From: Mycolicibacterium goodii
GTDB taxonomy: Bacteria > Actinomycetota > Actinomycetes > Mycobacteriales > Mycobacteriaceae
Length of the DNA stretch: 64,000 bases
NCBI RefSeq assembly: GCF_001187505.1
Contig: NZ_CP012150.1
Coordinates: 4,588,001 to 4,652,000, forward strand
Direction: 5' to 3'
The first letter of the stretch is position 1; each line of letters starts with the position of its first letter. A program made the position numbers and the translations under genes. Of this stretch, positions 17,248 to 25,928 are shown piece after piece. The notes under the pieces were generated by a model that did not search any database, had not been told where the DNA came from, and saw only the letters and a program-made list of their open reading frames with translations.

Positions 17248-19428
17248 TCATTCCTGCGGCATTTCCTGCGCCGCACCCTTCGCCGCGCCGGCCATCGCGT
17301 CGGCGAGACGAGCGGCGCGGACGTCGTCGAACACGTCCTCCAGCAGCAGCGCACGGCCGTCGGGACCGCTCAGCGGCACCCGCCAGTTGGGGTACTCGTC
17401 GGTGGTGCCCGGCTGATTCTGCGTCTTCAGATCGCCGACCGCGTCGGTCAGCGACAACGCCAGCAGCTTCGACGGCGTGCGGCCCAGGTAGCGGTGCAGT
17501 GCCAGCACGACGGTCTCGGTGTCGGGTGACGGCTCCGGCCCGAGCAGGCCGACGCGCCGCAACTCGTCGAGCCACGCGGCCTGCGCGGCGCGGTCGTCGG
17601 CCAGTTCTTCTGCCGCGGGCCGCGTGAGCAGATCGAGTTCCTCGCGCAGTCGGACATGTTCGCCGGCCAGGTAGCCCGCGGTGGGCGGCAGATCGTGGGT
17701 GGTCACCGACGACAGGCAGTACTCGCGCCAGCGTTCGGCGGGCAGCGGGCCGCCGGCCCCGTCCGATTCGAACCACAGGATCGACGTGCCGAACAGGCCC
17801 CGGTCGTGCAGATAGTCGCGCACCCACGGTTCGACCGTGCCGAGGTCCTCGCCGACCACGACCGCGCCGGACCGGTGCGCTTCGAGCGCGATGATGCCGA
17901 TCATCGCCTCGTGGTCGTAGCGGACATAGGTGCCCTCGGTCGGCGGCGCGCCCTTGGGGATCCACCACAACCGGAACATGCCGATGATGTGGTCGACGCG
18001 GACGCCACCGGAATGCCGCAGCGCGGTGTTGACCACCGCGCGGAACGGTTCGTACGCGTGCTCGACGAGCTTGTCGGGCCGCCACGGTGGTTGCGACCAG
18101 TCCTGTCCGAGCTGGTTGAACTCGTCGGGTGGCGCCCCGGCGCTGACGCCGAGCGCCAGCACCTCCTGCAGCGACCACGCGTCGGCGCCGTTCGGATCCA
18201 CCCCGACTGCCAGATCGCTCATGATGCCCAACTGCATGCCCGCCTGCGTTGCGGTGGCCTGCGCCGCCGTCAGCTGGTCGTCGAGTTGCCACTGCAGCCA
18301 GCGATGGAAGTCGACGATGTCGGCGTGCGTGGCCGCGAACGCCGCCACCTCGTCGCTGCGCGGATGCCGCAGTTCGGCCGGCCAGGTGTGCCAGTCGTTG
18401 CCGTACCGTTCGGTCAACGCGCACCAGGTCGCGAAATCGTCGAGGCTGCGGCCCTCGCGCGCCCGGTAGGCCGCGTAGGCGATATCCCGCCCGGCCGATC
18501 GTGGAACACGGTAAACCTGTTCGCAGACAGCACGTTTGGCCTTCCAGGCGACATCTCGGTCGATGCGCCCGTTGCGGACCGCGCGCTGGTTGACCGACGT
18601 TCGGATCTTGCGGATCCGCCCGCGTCCGCGGACCTCGGCGTATTCGGGGATCGCCTCGACCCGCAGATACAGCGGGTTGACGAAACGCCGCGAGGTCGGC
18701 AGGTACGGAGAAGGCTCCATGGGCGCGGCCGGTGACGCCGCGTGCAACGGGTTGATGAGCACGAAACCCGCGTCGTGCCGCGCCGCCGACCACACCGCAA
18801 GATCGGTCAGGTCGGTGAGATCGCCTGTGCCCCAAGAATTCTTGGAGCGAACGCTGTAGAGCTGCACGGCCATCCCCCAGGTGCGTCGCGCACCGAGGCG
18901 GGTGGGCGGCGCCAACCTGGCGGGGGAGATGACCACCGGGGTCTCGGCTTCGAAGTCCCCGGACCCCCGGGCCCGGACGTGCAGGCGGTGATACCCCAGC
19001 GGCAGGTCGCCTGGAAGTTCGAAGGAGGCCTCACCGACCAGGCGGTCGCCGAGGTCGAAGGGCGGACGGTTGTTCTCCAGCTGTCGCAACCCCGACCGGG
19101 TGGTGCCGTCCTCAAGTGTCAGGACCACCTCGACCGCGTCGCCGTGGTTCACGTGCACCCAGAACGTCGAAACGGCACCGGAGCGGCCCAGCACGATCGG
19201 CGGCAGCGCGCGCTGCCAGTACTCACGATCGTGCGCGGCCAGCGCCGCCGCGCGGCTGTCCTCGGTGCGCGCATCGACCCCCAGTGCATCGAGGACCGCC
19301 ACCAGGGTGGATTCCGGCACCGCGATACGACGCCCCGCCCAGTCCTGGTAGTCGACGGCCACGCCGTAGCGGGTGGCGAGTTCGGCGAGGGCCGGCGAGA
19401 TCGAACCGGTCTCCGATGTGGTGGTCAC
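17248..19428 (-). CDS. malQ: 4-alpha-glucanotransferase (amylomaltase, GH77)
   Basis: 726 aa, cytosolic. It transfers maltodextrin segments between alpha-1,4-glucans. GH77 landmarks are visible: INPLHAASP near the start of the barrel, the nucleophile Asp in VRVDHIIGMF, the acid/base Glu in VVVGEDLGTVE, and SSVTTHDLPPTAGYLAG. The N-terminal 140 residues are the extra beta domain typical of actinobacterial MalQ. GTG 19428 is preferred to the upstream reading (19479): it matches the known M. tuberculosis MalQ N-terminus, and AAGATT six bases before it could serve a leaderless start. It is divergent from the MFS gene across a 244-base gap. Confidence 0.95.
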   Translation of the reverse strand: MTTTSETGSISPALAELATRYGVAVDYQDWAGRRIAVPESTLVAVLDALGVDARTEDSRAAALAAHDREYWQRALPPIVLGRSGAVSTFWVHVNHGDAVEVVLTLEDGTTRSGLRQLENNRPPFDLGDRLVGEASFELPGDLPLGYHRLHVRARGSGDFEAETPVVISPARLAPPTRLGARRTWGMAVQLYSVRSKNSWGTGDLTDLTDLAVWSAARHDAGFVLINPLHAASPAAPMEPSPYLPTSRRFVNPLYLRVEAIPEYAEVRGRGRIRKIRTSVNQRAVRNGRIDRDVAWKAKRAVCEQVYRVPRSAGRDIAYAAYRAREGRSLDDFATWCALTERYGNDWHTWPAELRHPRSDEVAAFAATHADIVDFHRWLQWQLDDQLTAAQATATQAGMQLGIMSDLAVGVDPNGADAWSLQEVLALGVSAGAPPDEFNQLGQDWSQPPWRPDKLVEHAYEPFRAVVNTALRHSGGVRVDHIIGMFRLWWIPKGAPPTEGTYVRYDHEAMIGIIALEAHRSGAVVVGEDLGTVEPWVRDYLHDRGLFGTSILWFESDGAGGPLPAERWREYCLSSVTTHDLPPTAGYLAGEHVRLREELDLLTRPAAEELADDRAAQAAWLDELRRVGLLGPEPSPDTETVVLALHRYLGRTPSKLLALSLTDAVGDLKTQNQPGTTDEYPNWRVPLSGPDGRALLLEDVFDDVRAARLADAMAGAAKGAAQEMPQE

Positions 19429-19672
19429 GTCCTCAATCTTGCGGTGCCGAGCCGTGACGCGCCGCCCGACCTCGTTCACCGGTATGTCCCGCTCGCCCCG
19501 TGCGGCATACCGCGTGCCACGCGGTTCGGTTGCGTGCCAACACGATCAACCGAATCGTCGCGACCGCGTACCGAACCGACGTCGAGCAGCGGCAGATCAA
19601 CAGAACCTGGCAGCATGCGCCAAGACTGCCCGCGCGCGGTCGCGGGTGAACCCGAGCGGTAGTGTCGCCTCA

Positions 19673-20893
19673 GTGGTGACACAACAGCGTGACCCCGTCA
19701 TGACGCGGCGCGCCAGGGTTGCCGTCGCGGCCCTGTTCCTCACGAACGGGGCCATCTTCGCCAACCTGCTGCCGCGTTATCCGGAGATCAAGACCGACCT
19801 GCACCTGAGCAACGCCACCTACGGCGCGGCGGTGGCGGCGTTCTCGGGCGGGGCGCTCATCGCGGGACTCACGGCGGGGGTGCTGATCCGCCGGTTCCGC
19901 AGCTCGCGGGTCGCGGTCACCCTCACGGTCGGACTTGCGGCGTTCGTGCTCGCCGCGGGCCTGGCGCCGACGCCGATCCTGTTCGCCGGGGTACTGTTCC
20001 TCGCCGGGGCCTGCGACTCGATCGTCGACGTCGCGCAGAACGCACACGGGCTGCGCGTGCAACGCGAATACGGCAGATCGATCATCAACTCGCTGCACGC
20101 GGTGTGGGCGATCGGCGCGGTGCTCGGCGGGCTCACCGGTGCGGCCACCATCGCGCTGCACATCCCGCGCGGCGTTCATCTCGGGGCGATCGCGGTGCTG
20201 TTCAGCCTCATCGCGCTCGCGGCGTACCGCTTCCTGCTGCCCGGCGACGACCACGACGACCATCCGGCGGCCAACGCCCCTGCCGGGCTGCGGGCCGGCC
20301 CGCGCGTCTACCTGATCCTGCTCGCGCTCGTGGTGATCGCGATCGCGGGCGCGACGGTCGAGGACGCCGGAAGCTCCTGGGCCACCCTGTATCTGCGGGA
20401 CACGCTGCACACCGCACCCGCGGTCGCCGCGTTCGGCTACATCGCGCTCGTCGGCTTCATGTTCATCGGCCGGATGCTCGGCGACCGCGTGGTCGACCGG
20501 TTCGGCGAGACCGCGGTGGTACGCGCGGGCGGGCTCATCACCGCCGTGGGAATGGGTGCCGCGCTGGCCTTTCCGACCACGGTGGGCTCGGTCGCGGGCT
20601 TCGCTGCGGCCGGTTTCGGTGTGGCGACGCTGATCCCCGCGGCCATGCACGCCGCCGACCAGTTGCCCGGCCTGCGGCCGGGCACCGGACTCACCGCCGT
20701 CACCTGGCTGATGCGCGTGGGGTTCTTCGGCGCACCGCTGCTGGTCGGGGTGGTGGCCGACGCCGCCGGTCTGCGTGCCGGACTGTTGGCGGTGCCCGCC
20801 GCGGGGGTGCTGGCCATCGTGCTGGCTACGGCGCTGCGGCCACACCGGGTCTCAGTGCGTGACGCCGGCCAACTCGATCGTGAACACACCTGA
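19673..20893 (+). CDS. Major facilitator superfamily transporter
   Basis: 406 aa with about 12 hydrophobic helices. The loop-2 motif is GVLIRRFRSSRVAVT; the second half repeats it as GRMLGDRVVDRFGETAVV. The protein has the look of sugar/drug MFS permeases of the FucP/YbjJ-like type (FLTNGAIFANLLPRYPEIKTDL at the N-terminus). TAGTGT at 19660-19665 lies seven bases before GTG 19673, so I take that as a leaderless start; ATG 19700 is the alternative. The 3-prime end overlaps the SMR gene on the other strand by 42 bases. Substrate unknown. Confidence 0.88.
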   Translation: MVTQQRDPVMTRRARVAVAALFLTNGAIFANLLPRYPEIKTDLHLSNATYGAAVAAFSGGALIAGLTAGVLIRRFRSSRVAVTLTVGLAAFVLAAGLAPTPILFAGVLFLAGACDSIVDVAQNAHGLRVQREYGRSIINSLHAVWAIGAVLGGLTGAATIALHIPRGVHLGAIAVLFSLIALAAYRFLLPGDDHDDHPAANAPAGLRAGPRVYLILLALVVIAIAGATVEDAGSSWATLYLRDTLHTAPAVAAFGYIALVGFMFIGRMLGDRVVDRFGETAVVRAGGLITAVGMGAALAFPTTVGSVAGFAAAGFGVATLIPAAMHAADQLPGLRPGTGLTAVTWLMRVGFFGAPLLVGVVADAAGLRAGLLAVPAAGVLAIVLATALRPHRVSVRDAGQLDREHT

Positions 20894-21175
20894 GGCGATC
20901 AGGGCGATGCCCAGCATCATCGTCGGTGTGAGCGGGTCACGGAACAGCAGACGCGCCACCACCGCGACGAGTGCGACACCGCACGCCGTCCAGATGCCGT
21001 ACGCGACGCCCACCGGCACCCCGAGGGACAGCGCGACCCACAGCAGGTAGAACGAGGCCGTGTAGCCGATCACGACCGGCACGATCCAGGCCTTGCGCCG
21101 GAAACCGTCCGATGCCCGCAACGCGAGCGTCGCGACCACCTCGACGAGGATCGCGCCTGCCAGCGCCAGCCACAT
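20852..21175 (-). CDS. Small multidrug resistance (SMR) family protein, second subunit
   Basis: 107 aa with four transmembrane helices. The SMR active-site Glu is in the first helix (AGAILVEVVATLALRAS); the second helix has YTASFYLLWVALS and the third GVAYGIWTACG. SMR proteins export cationic drugs by proton antiport. Start ATG 21175 overlaps the previous gene's stop by one base (TGATG), so it forms a pair with the SMR gene upstream and may make a heterodimer like EbrAB or YkkCD. Its last 42 bases are antisense to the end of the MFS gene. Confidence 0.92.
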   Translation of the reverse strand: MWLALAGAILVEVVATLALRASDGFRRKAWIVPVVIGYTASFYLLWVALSLGVPVGVAYGIWTACGVALVAVVARLLFRDPLTPTMMLGIALIASGVFTIELAGVTH

Positions 21176-21510
21176 CACGATCGGGCCTCGCGCTCGTGGG
21201 AGCCGAACTCGACCAGCAGCACGCCTGCGATGATCAGCCCGATACCCGCCACGATCGGCCAGGTGAAGGGGTCGCCGAACAGCACGGCGGCCAGGACCGC
21301 GGTGCTCGCGGTGCCGAGCGCGCCCCAGATCCCGTAGGCCACCCCGACGGGCATGCCCGCGCGCAACACCAACGTCAGCAACACGAACGCAGCGACGTAA
21401 CCGGCGACCACGGGCACCAGCCACAGCGGGTGATCCTGAGACGCCCGCAGCGACAGTGTGGCGGTGACTTCGACGACAACGGCCCCCAACAGCAACGCCC
21501 ACTTCCGCAC
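21175..21510 (-). CDS. Small multidrug resistance (SMR) family protein, first subunit
   Basis: 111 aa, four helices. The essential Glu lies in LLLGAVVVEVTATLSLRAS; PVGVAYGIWGALG is the conserved third-helix segment. About half of the residues match its downstream partner, indicating an old tandem duplication. GTG 21510 is the start: TAGGTT lies six bases upstream on the minus strand, giving a leaderless promoter. The slightly longer acidic/basic C-terminus (GSHEREARS) is typical of one subunit of paired SMR transporters. Substrate is not inferable. Confidence 0.93.
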   Translation of the reverse strand: MRKWALLLGAVVVEVTATLSLRASQDHPLWLVPVVAGYVAAFVLLTLVLRAGMPVGVAYGIWGALGTASTAVLAAVLFGDPFTWPIVAGIGLIIAGVLLVEFGSHEREARS

Positions 21511-21689
21511 CGGAACAACCTAGCGGATCGGCGTTCCCCGGACGCGGGGACGGTGACGGCGGGGACCGGTTTTTCGGTACGCACGGAAACACCGCAGTTC
21601 AAACCGGATTCCGAGGAGCCGTGGGTATCGTGGATGACGCTTTGCCGGTCGTGTCGTTCGCAACGTCGTCAGAACGTCGAGGAGGTCAG

Positions 21690-23252
21690 ATGCCCAACGC
21701 CGCACGGATCGTCGACGGCCCGGTGGCCGAGACCCAATACGGCCCGGTGCGGGGCACCGACGACGGAACCGCGAAGGCGTGGCTGGGGATTCGCTACGCA
21801 CGCGCACCGATCGGCGAGTTGCGTTGGCGCGCACCGCAGCCGCCCGAGCCGTGGCGCGACGTCATCGACGCGACATCGGTGGGCCCGGTCTGCCCGCAAC
21901 CGACCGATCCGCGGATCCCGCTGGACCTCGGCGGCAGGCAGGACGAGGACAGCCTGGCGCTCAACGTGTGGGCGCCCTCGGGGTGCCGTCCCGGCGACCG
22001 CAGGCCCGTGCTGGTGTGGGTGCACGGCGGTGCCTACGTGCTGGGTTCGGCCAGCCAGCCGCTCTACCGGGGCCGGGTGCTGGCCTCCGAAGGCGACGTC
22101 GTGGTCGTCACCGTCAACTACCGGCTGGGCGCGTTCGGTTTCCTCGATCTGTCCGAATACAGCAGCCGCGCCATGCGGTTCGACACCAACCTGGGGTTGC
22201 GCGACGTGATCTTCGCGCTGCAGTGGGTGCGCGACAACATCGCGGCGTTCGGCGGCGACCCCGACCGCGTGACGCTGTTCGGCGAATCGGCCGGGGGAGG
22301 GATCGTCACGACGCTGCTGGCCAGCCCGGCCGCCGAGGGACTGTTCTCGGCCGCGATCGCGCAGAGCTCGCCCGCGACGTCGGTGTACGACGCCGAGCGG
22401 TCCCGCCGGGTGGCCCGGCAGCTGCTCGACCGGCTGCTGATCGAACCGGATGACGCCGCCCGGTTGGCCCTCGTGCCGATCCCGGCGATCCTGGCCGCGT
22501 CCCAGCAGATCTTCAACGAGGTGCCCGCGCAGGCCCCGGGCACCCTGGCGTTCGCGCCGATCGTCGACGGCGACGTGGTCGCGGACTACCCGGTGCAGGC
22601 CGCACGTGCCGGGCGCACGCATCCCGTACCGCTGATCATCGGCACCAACAAGCACGAGGCGGCGCTGTTCCGGTGGATGAAGTCGCCGCTGATGCCCATC
22701 ACGCCCGAGGCGATCCGGGCCATGTTCGAGGGGATCGCCTCCGAGCAACCCGGACTCGCGTTGCCCACCGAGGACGAGATCCGCGCCGCCTATGCGGGCA
22801 TGCGGACCAGAGCCGTCGGCATGGGCGTCGCACGCGACATCGGGTTCCGGATGCCGACGCTGTGGTTCGCCGACGGGCACAGCGCGTCGGCGTCGGTGTA
22901 CCTGTACCGGTTCGACTTCAGCACCCCCATGCTGCGGCTGCTGCGGCTGGGCGCGTCGCACGCCACCGAACTGCCGTACGTGTGGGGCAATCTCGTTGCC
23001 GGACCGAAGGATCCGACGTTCAAGCTGGGCGGCCTCAAGCAGGGCAGGAAGGTGTCGCAGCGGATGCGGCGGCGCTGGGTCAACTTCGCGACCACCGGTG
23101 AGCCCACCGGGGCGCTCGGCGAACCGGTGTGGCGCCGCTACCGGCGCGAGGACCGCGCCACGTTGGTGATCGACAAACAGGACAAGACGGTGACCGACCT
23201 CGACCGGGACCTGCAGGCGGCGTGGGGTGATCAGGTACTCAACTTCCGGTAA
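21690..23252 (+). CDS. Type-B carboxylesterase / lipase
   Basis: 520 aa alpha/beta hydrolase of the carboxylesterase B family. The oxyanion hole is in VLVWVHGGAYVLGS; the nucleophile elbow is TLFGESAGGG; the catalytic His is in GASHATELPYVWGN. Length is typical of the family. ATG 21690 is preceded by GAGGAGG; the upstream reading from 21621 lacks a site. No signal peptide is seen, so it is probably intracellular. M. tuberculosis LipT is a likely relative, but I cannot confirm orthology. The erg3-like gene follows after 21 bases and could be co-transcribed. Confidence 0.9.
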   Translation: MPNAARIVDGPVAETQYGPVRGTDDGTAKAWLGIRYARAPIGELRWRAPQPPEPWRDVIDATSVGPVCPQPTDPRIPLDLGGRQDEDSLALNVWAPSGCRPGDRRPVLVWVHGGAYVLGSASQPLYRGRVLASEGDVVVVTVNYRLGAFGFLDLSEYSSRAMRFDTNLGLRDVIFALQWVRDNIAAFGGDPDRVTLFGESAGGGIVTTLLASPAAEGLFSAAIAQSSPATSVYDAERSRRVARQLLDRLLIEPDDAARLALVPIPAILAASQQIFNEVPAQAPGTLAFAPIVDGDVVADYPVQAARAGRTHPVPLIIGTNKHEAALFRWMKSPLMPITPEAIRAMFEGIASEQPGLALPTEDEIRAAYAGMRTRAVGMGVARDIGFRMPTLWFADGHSASASVYLYRFDFSTPMLRLLRLGASHATELPYVWGNLVAGPKDPTFKLGGLKQGRKVSQRMRRRWVNFATTGEPTGALGEPVWRRYRREDRATLVIDKQDKTVTDLDRDLQAAWGDQVLNFR

Positions 23253-23273
23253 CTGGGCTACGCTGCCGGGCTG

Positions 23274-24191
23274 ATGGACGTGTTGCGGTCCGTGCTGGAC
23301 TTTCTGCCACCGCCGATGCGGGATCCCGTGATGTTCGCGATCCCGTTTTTCCTGCTGCTGCTCACCATCGAGTGGACCGCCGCCCGCAAGCTCGAGCGCA
23401 CCGTCGACGGGCAGCGGGCACCCGCCGGTGCGTTCCACACCAAAGACGCATGGACCAGCATCTCGATGGGGCTGGTGTCGGTCGCCACCACCGCCGGGTG
23501 GAAGCTGCTCGCGGTGCTCGGCTACGCGGCGCTGTACGCCTATGTCGCGCCGTGGCAGCTGCCTGCGGACAAGTGGTACACCTGGGCGATCGCCCTGCTC
23601 GGGGTGGACCTGCTGTGGTACACCTACCACCGGGTCGCCCACCGCGTGCGGCTGGTCTGGGCCGCACACCAGGCGCACCATTCGAGCGAATACTTCAACT
23701 TCGCCACCGCACTGCGCCAGAAGTGGAACAACAGCGGCGAGATCGTGGCGTGGATACCGCTGCCGCTGTTGGGGATTCCGCCCTGGGTGGTGTTCGCGAG
23801 TTTCTCGGTGAACCTCATCTACCAGTTCTGGGTGCACACCGAGCGCGTCGGCAAACTCTGGCGACCGATCGAGTTCGTCTTCAACACCCCGTCACACCAC
23901 CGCGTGCACCACGGGAGCGACCAGCTCTACCTGGACCGCAACTACGGCGGCATCCTCATCATCTGGGACCGGCTGTTCGGCACCTTCCAGCAGGAGGTGT
24001 TCCGTCCGCACTACGGGCTGACCAAACCCGTCGGCACCTACAACATCTGGAAGTTGCAGACCCACGAATACGTGGCGATCGCACGCGACGTCCGCAGCGC
24101 CCGCCGGTGGACCGACCGGCTGGGATACGTGTTCGGCCCACCGGGCTGGACGCCGGAACGAAAAGACGAATCTGCCCGAGTCCACACCTGA
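23274..24191 (+). CDS. erg3: Sterol desaturase / fatty acid hydroxylase family membrane protein (Rv1814-like)
   Basis: 305 aa membrane protein with several hydrophobic helices. The eight-histidine di-iron motif is complete: HRVAH, HQAHH and HHRVHH, plus a further His (FWVHTERV). Such enzymes hydroxylate or desaturate lipids using oxygen. The sequence closely follows the protein that I recall as M. tuberculosis Rv1814, named erg3 there for similarity to C-5 sterol desaturase; the real substrate in mycobacteria is not established. The gene precedes the Rv1815/1816/1817-like genes, as in M. tuberculosis, but four accessory genes intervene. Confidence 0.85.
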   Translation: MDVLRSVLDFLPPPMRDPVMFAIPFFLLLLTIEWTAARKLERTVDGQRAPAGAFHTKDAWTSISMGLVSVATTAGWKLLAVLGYAALYAYVAPWQLPADKWYTWAIALLGVDLLWYTYHRVAHRVRLVWAAHQAHHSSEYFNFATALRQKWNNSGEIVAWIPLPLLGIPPWVVFASFSVNLIYQFWVHTERVGKLWRPIEFVFNTPSHHRVHHGSDQLYLDRNYGGILIIWDRLFGTFQQEVFRPHYGLTKPVGTYNIWKLQTHEYVAIARDVRSARRWTDRLGYVFGPPGWTPERKDESARVHT

Positions 24192-24220
24192 TCCGGCCCG
24201 CGGGGCAGCAGTATGGGGAC

Positions 24221-24730
24221 ATGGATGTCAAAGAGGTACTGCTACCCGGCGTCGGCCTGAGGTTCGAGTTCGAGAACCGCGACGGCGACCGCATCGGCGT
24301 CGTGGCTCTGCGCACCGGCGACTTCGAGGTGGTGGTCTACCCGCACGAAGACCCCGATCAGGCGCAGCGCGTCTTCCGGCTGACCGACGAGGAAGCCGAG
24401 GCGCTCGCCCAGATCCTCGGCGCGCCGCGCATCGCCGAGAAGTTCGCCGACCTCACTCGGGAGGTACCCGGCCTCGACGCCGGTCAGGTGACGATCCGCC
24501 CCTCCAGCCCGTTCGTCGACCACCCGCTCGGCGACACCAAGGCGCGCACCAGAACCGGCGCGTCGATCGTCGCGATCGTCCGCGACGAGGAGGTCCTGGC
24601 CTCACCGGCGCCGTCGGAGATACTGCGCGCCGGTGACGTGCTCGTGGTGATCGGCACGGTGTCCGGGATCGCCGGTGTGGGCGAGATCGTCGCCAACGGC
24701 GACATTTCCGGTCCTGTCGATCAGGACTGA
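24221..24730 (+). CDS. Regulatory subunit of a cation/proton antiporter (KhtT/TrkA-C type)
   Basis: 169 aa, cytosolic. The N-terminal part (MDVKEVLLPGVGLRFEFENR) is the KhtT-like domain; the C-terminal part, about residues 85-160, is a TrkA-C (RCK-C) domain with TGASIVAIVRDEEVLASP and LRAGDVLVVIGT. These domains sense ligands and gate the attached transporter. It ends two bases before the antiporter gene, and the pair resembles Rv3237c/Rv3236c. The open frame upstream of 24221 is antisense-like noise within erg3. Close GGGGA precedes the ATG. Confidence 0.9.
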   Translation: MDVKEVLLPGVGLRFEFENRDGDRIGVVALRTGDFEVVVYPHEDPDQAQRVFRLTDEEAEALAQILGAPRIAEKFADLTREVPGLDAGQVTIRPSSPFVDHPLGDTKARTRTGASIVAIVRDEEVLASPAPSEILRAGDVLVVIGTVSGIAGVGEIVANGDISGPVDQD

Positions 24731-24732
24731 TC

Positions 24733-25878
24733 GTGGAGGTTTCGGGGGCACTACTTCTCGAACTCGGCGTCATCCTGCTCGCGTTGACGGTGCTGGGCAC
24801 CGCGGCGCGCAGATTCGCGCTGTCGCCCATCCCGCTGTATCTGGTCGCGGGTCTCGCACTGGGCGAGGGGGGTCTCGCACCGGTGCCCGCGACCGTCGAA
24901 TTCGTCAACACCGGGGCGTCGATCGGTGTGGTGCTGCTGCTTCTCACCCTCGGGCTCGAGTTCTCCATCGGGGAGTTCGCGAGCAGCCTGCGGCGGCATC
25001 TGCCGTCGGCGTGGATCGATCTGGTGCTCAACGCACTTCCCGGCGCGCTCGCCGGGTGGCTGCTGGGGCTCAGTGGTGTCGGCATCCTGGCACTGGCCGG
25101 CGTCACCTACATATCGTCGTCCGGGGTCATCGCACGCCTGCTCGGCGATCTGCGCCGACTGGGCAACCGCGAGACACCCGCGGTGCTGTCGATCCTGGTG
25201 CTCGAAGATTTCGCGATGGCGGCCTACCTGCCGCTGCTCGCCGTGCTGGCCGCGGGCGGAACGCTGCTGCACGCGGTGATCGGCATGGCCGTCGCGATCA
25301 CCGCGCTGGTCGTCGCGTTCGTGGTGTCCTACCGGTGGGGCCACCAGGTGACCCGGTTCGTATCGCATCCCGACAACGAGCAACTGCTGCTGCGCATCCT
25401 GGGACTCACGCTGATCGTCGCGGCGCTTGCCGAGTTCATCCACGCCTCGGCGGCGGTCGGGGCGTTCCTGGTCGGGTTGACCCTGACCGGCGAATCCGCA
25501 CACCGGGCCAGAACCGTGCTGAGCCCGCTGCGTGACCTGTTCGCCGCGATCTTCTTTCTCGCGATCGGGATCTCGGTGAACCCGGTGACGTTGATCCCCA
25601 TGCTGTTCCCCGCGCTGGCGCTCGGGGTGGTCACCGCGGCCACCAAGATCCTCACCGGGAAGTACGCGGCCCGCCGCGACGGTGTCGCGCGCGCCGGCCA
25701 GTTGCGCGCGGGCACCGCCCTGATCGCGCGCGGCGAGTTCTCCCTCGTCATCATCGGTCTGGTGGGCCACACCTACGAGCAACTCGAGGCCATCGCGACC
25801 CCGTACGTCTTCATCCTCGCCATCGTCGGGCCGGTGCTGACGCGCTACTGGGGTGCCCGCACACCGACCCGGGTGTAG
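24733..25878 (+). CDS. Cation/proton antiporter (CPA2, KhtU/KefB-like membrane subunit)
   Basis: 381 aa with about 12 helices and no RCK domain of its own. CPA2 landmarks are PLYLVAGLALGEGGL, LLLTLGLEFSIGEF, a broken helix in TYISSSGVIARLLGDLRRL, and ARGEFSLVII near the C-terminus. It probably exchanges K or Na for protons. GTG 24733 lies two bases after the regulator stop. The split into a small regulatory protein and a membrane protein is like KhtTU. Ion and sensed ligand cannot be read from the sequence. Confidence 0.9.
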   Translation: MEVSGALLLELGVILLALTVLGTAARRFALSPIPLYLVAGLALGEGGLAPVPATVEFVNTGASIGVVLLLLTLGLEFSIGEFASSLRRHLPSAWIDLVLNALPGALAGWLLGLSGVGILALAGVTYISSSGVIARLLGDLRRLGNRETPAVLSILVLEDFAMAAYLPLLAVLAAGGTLLHAVIGMAVAITALVVAFVVSYRWGHQVTRFVSHPDNEQLLLRILGLTLIVAALAEFIHASAAVGAFLVGLTLTGESAHRARTVLSPLRDLFAAIFFLAIGISVNPVTLIPMLFPALALGVVTAATKILTGKYAARRDGVARAGQLRAGTALIARGEFSLVIIGLVGHTYEQLEAIATPYVFILAIVGPVLTRYWGARTPTRV

Positions 25879-25928
25879 CAGGCACCGATTGCACGCGCCG
25901 CCAACCCACACCCCGTAGTCTGCGCAGG

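Noticed and set aside
19522..19578. Inverted pair CGGTTCGGT / ACCGAACCG in the malQ-MFS divergent gap
   Set aside because: Perfect 9-base arms but 39 bases apart in very GC-rich DNA; chance is likely, and there is no regulator gene nearby.
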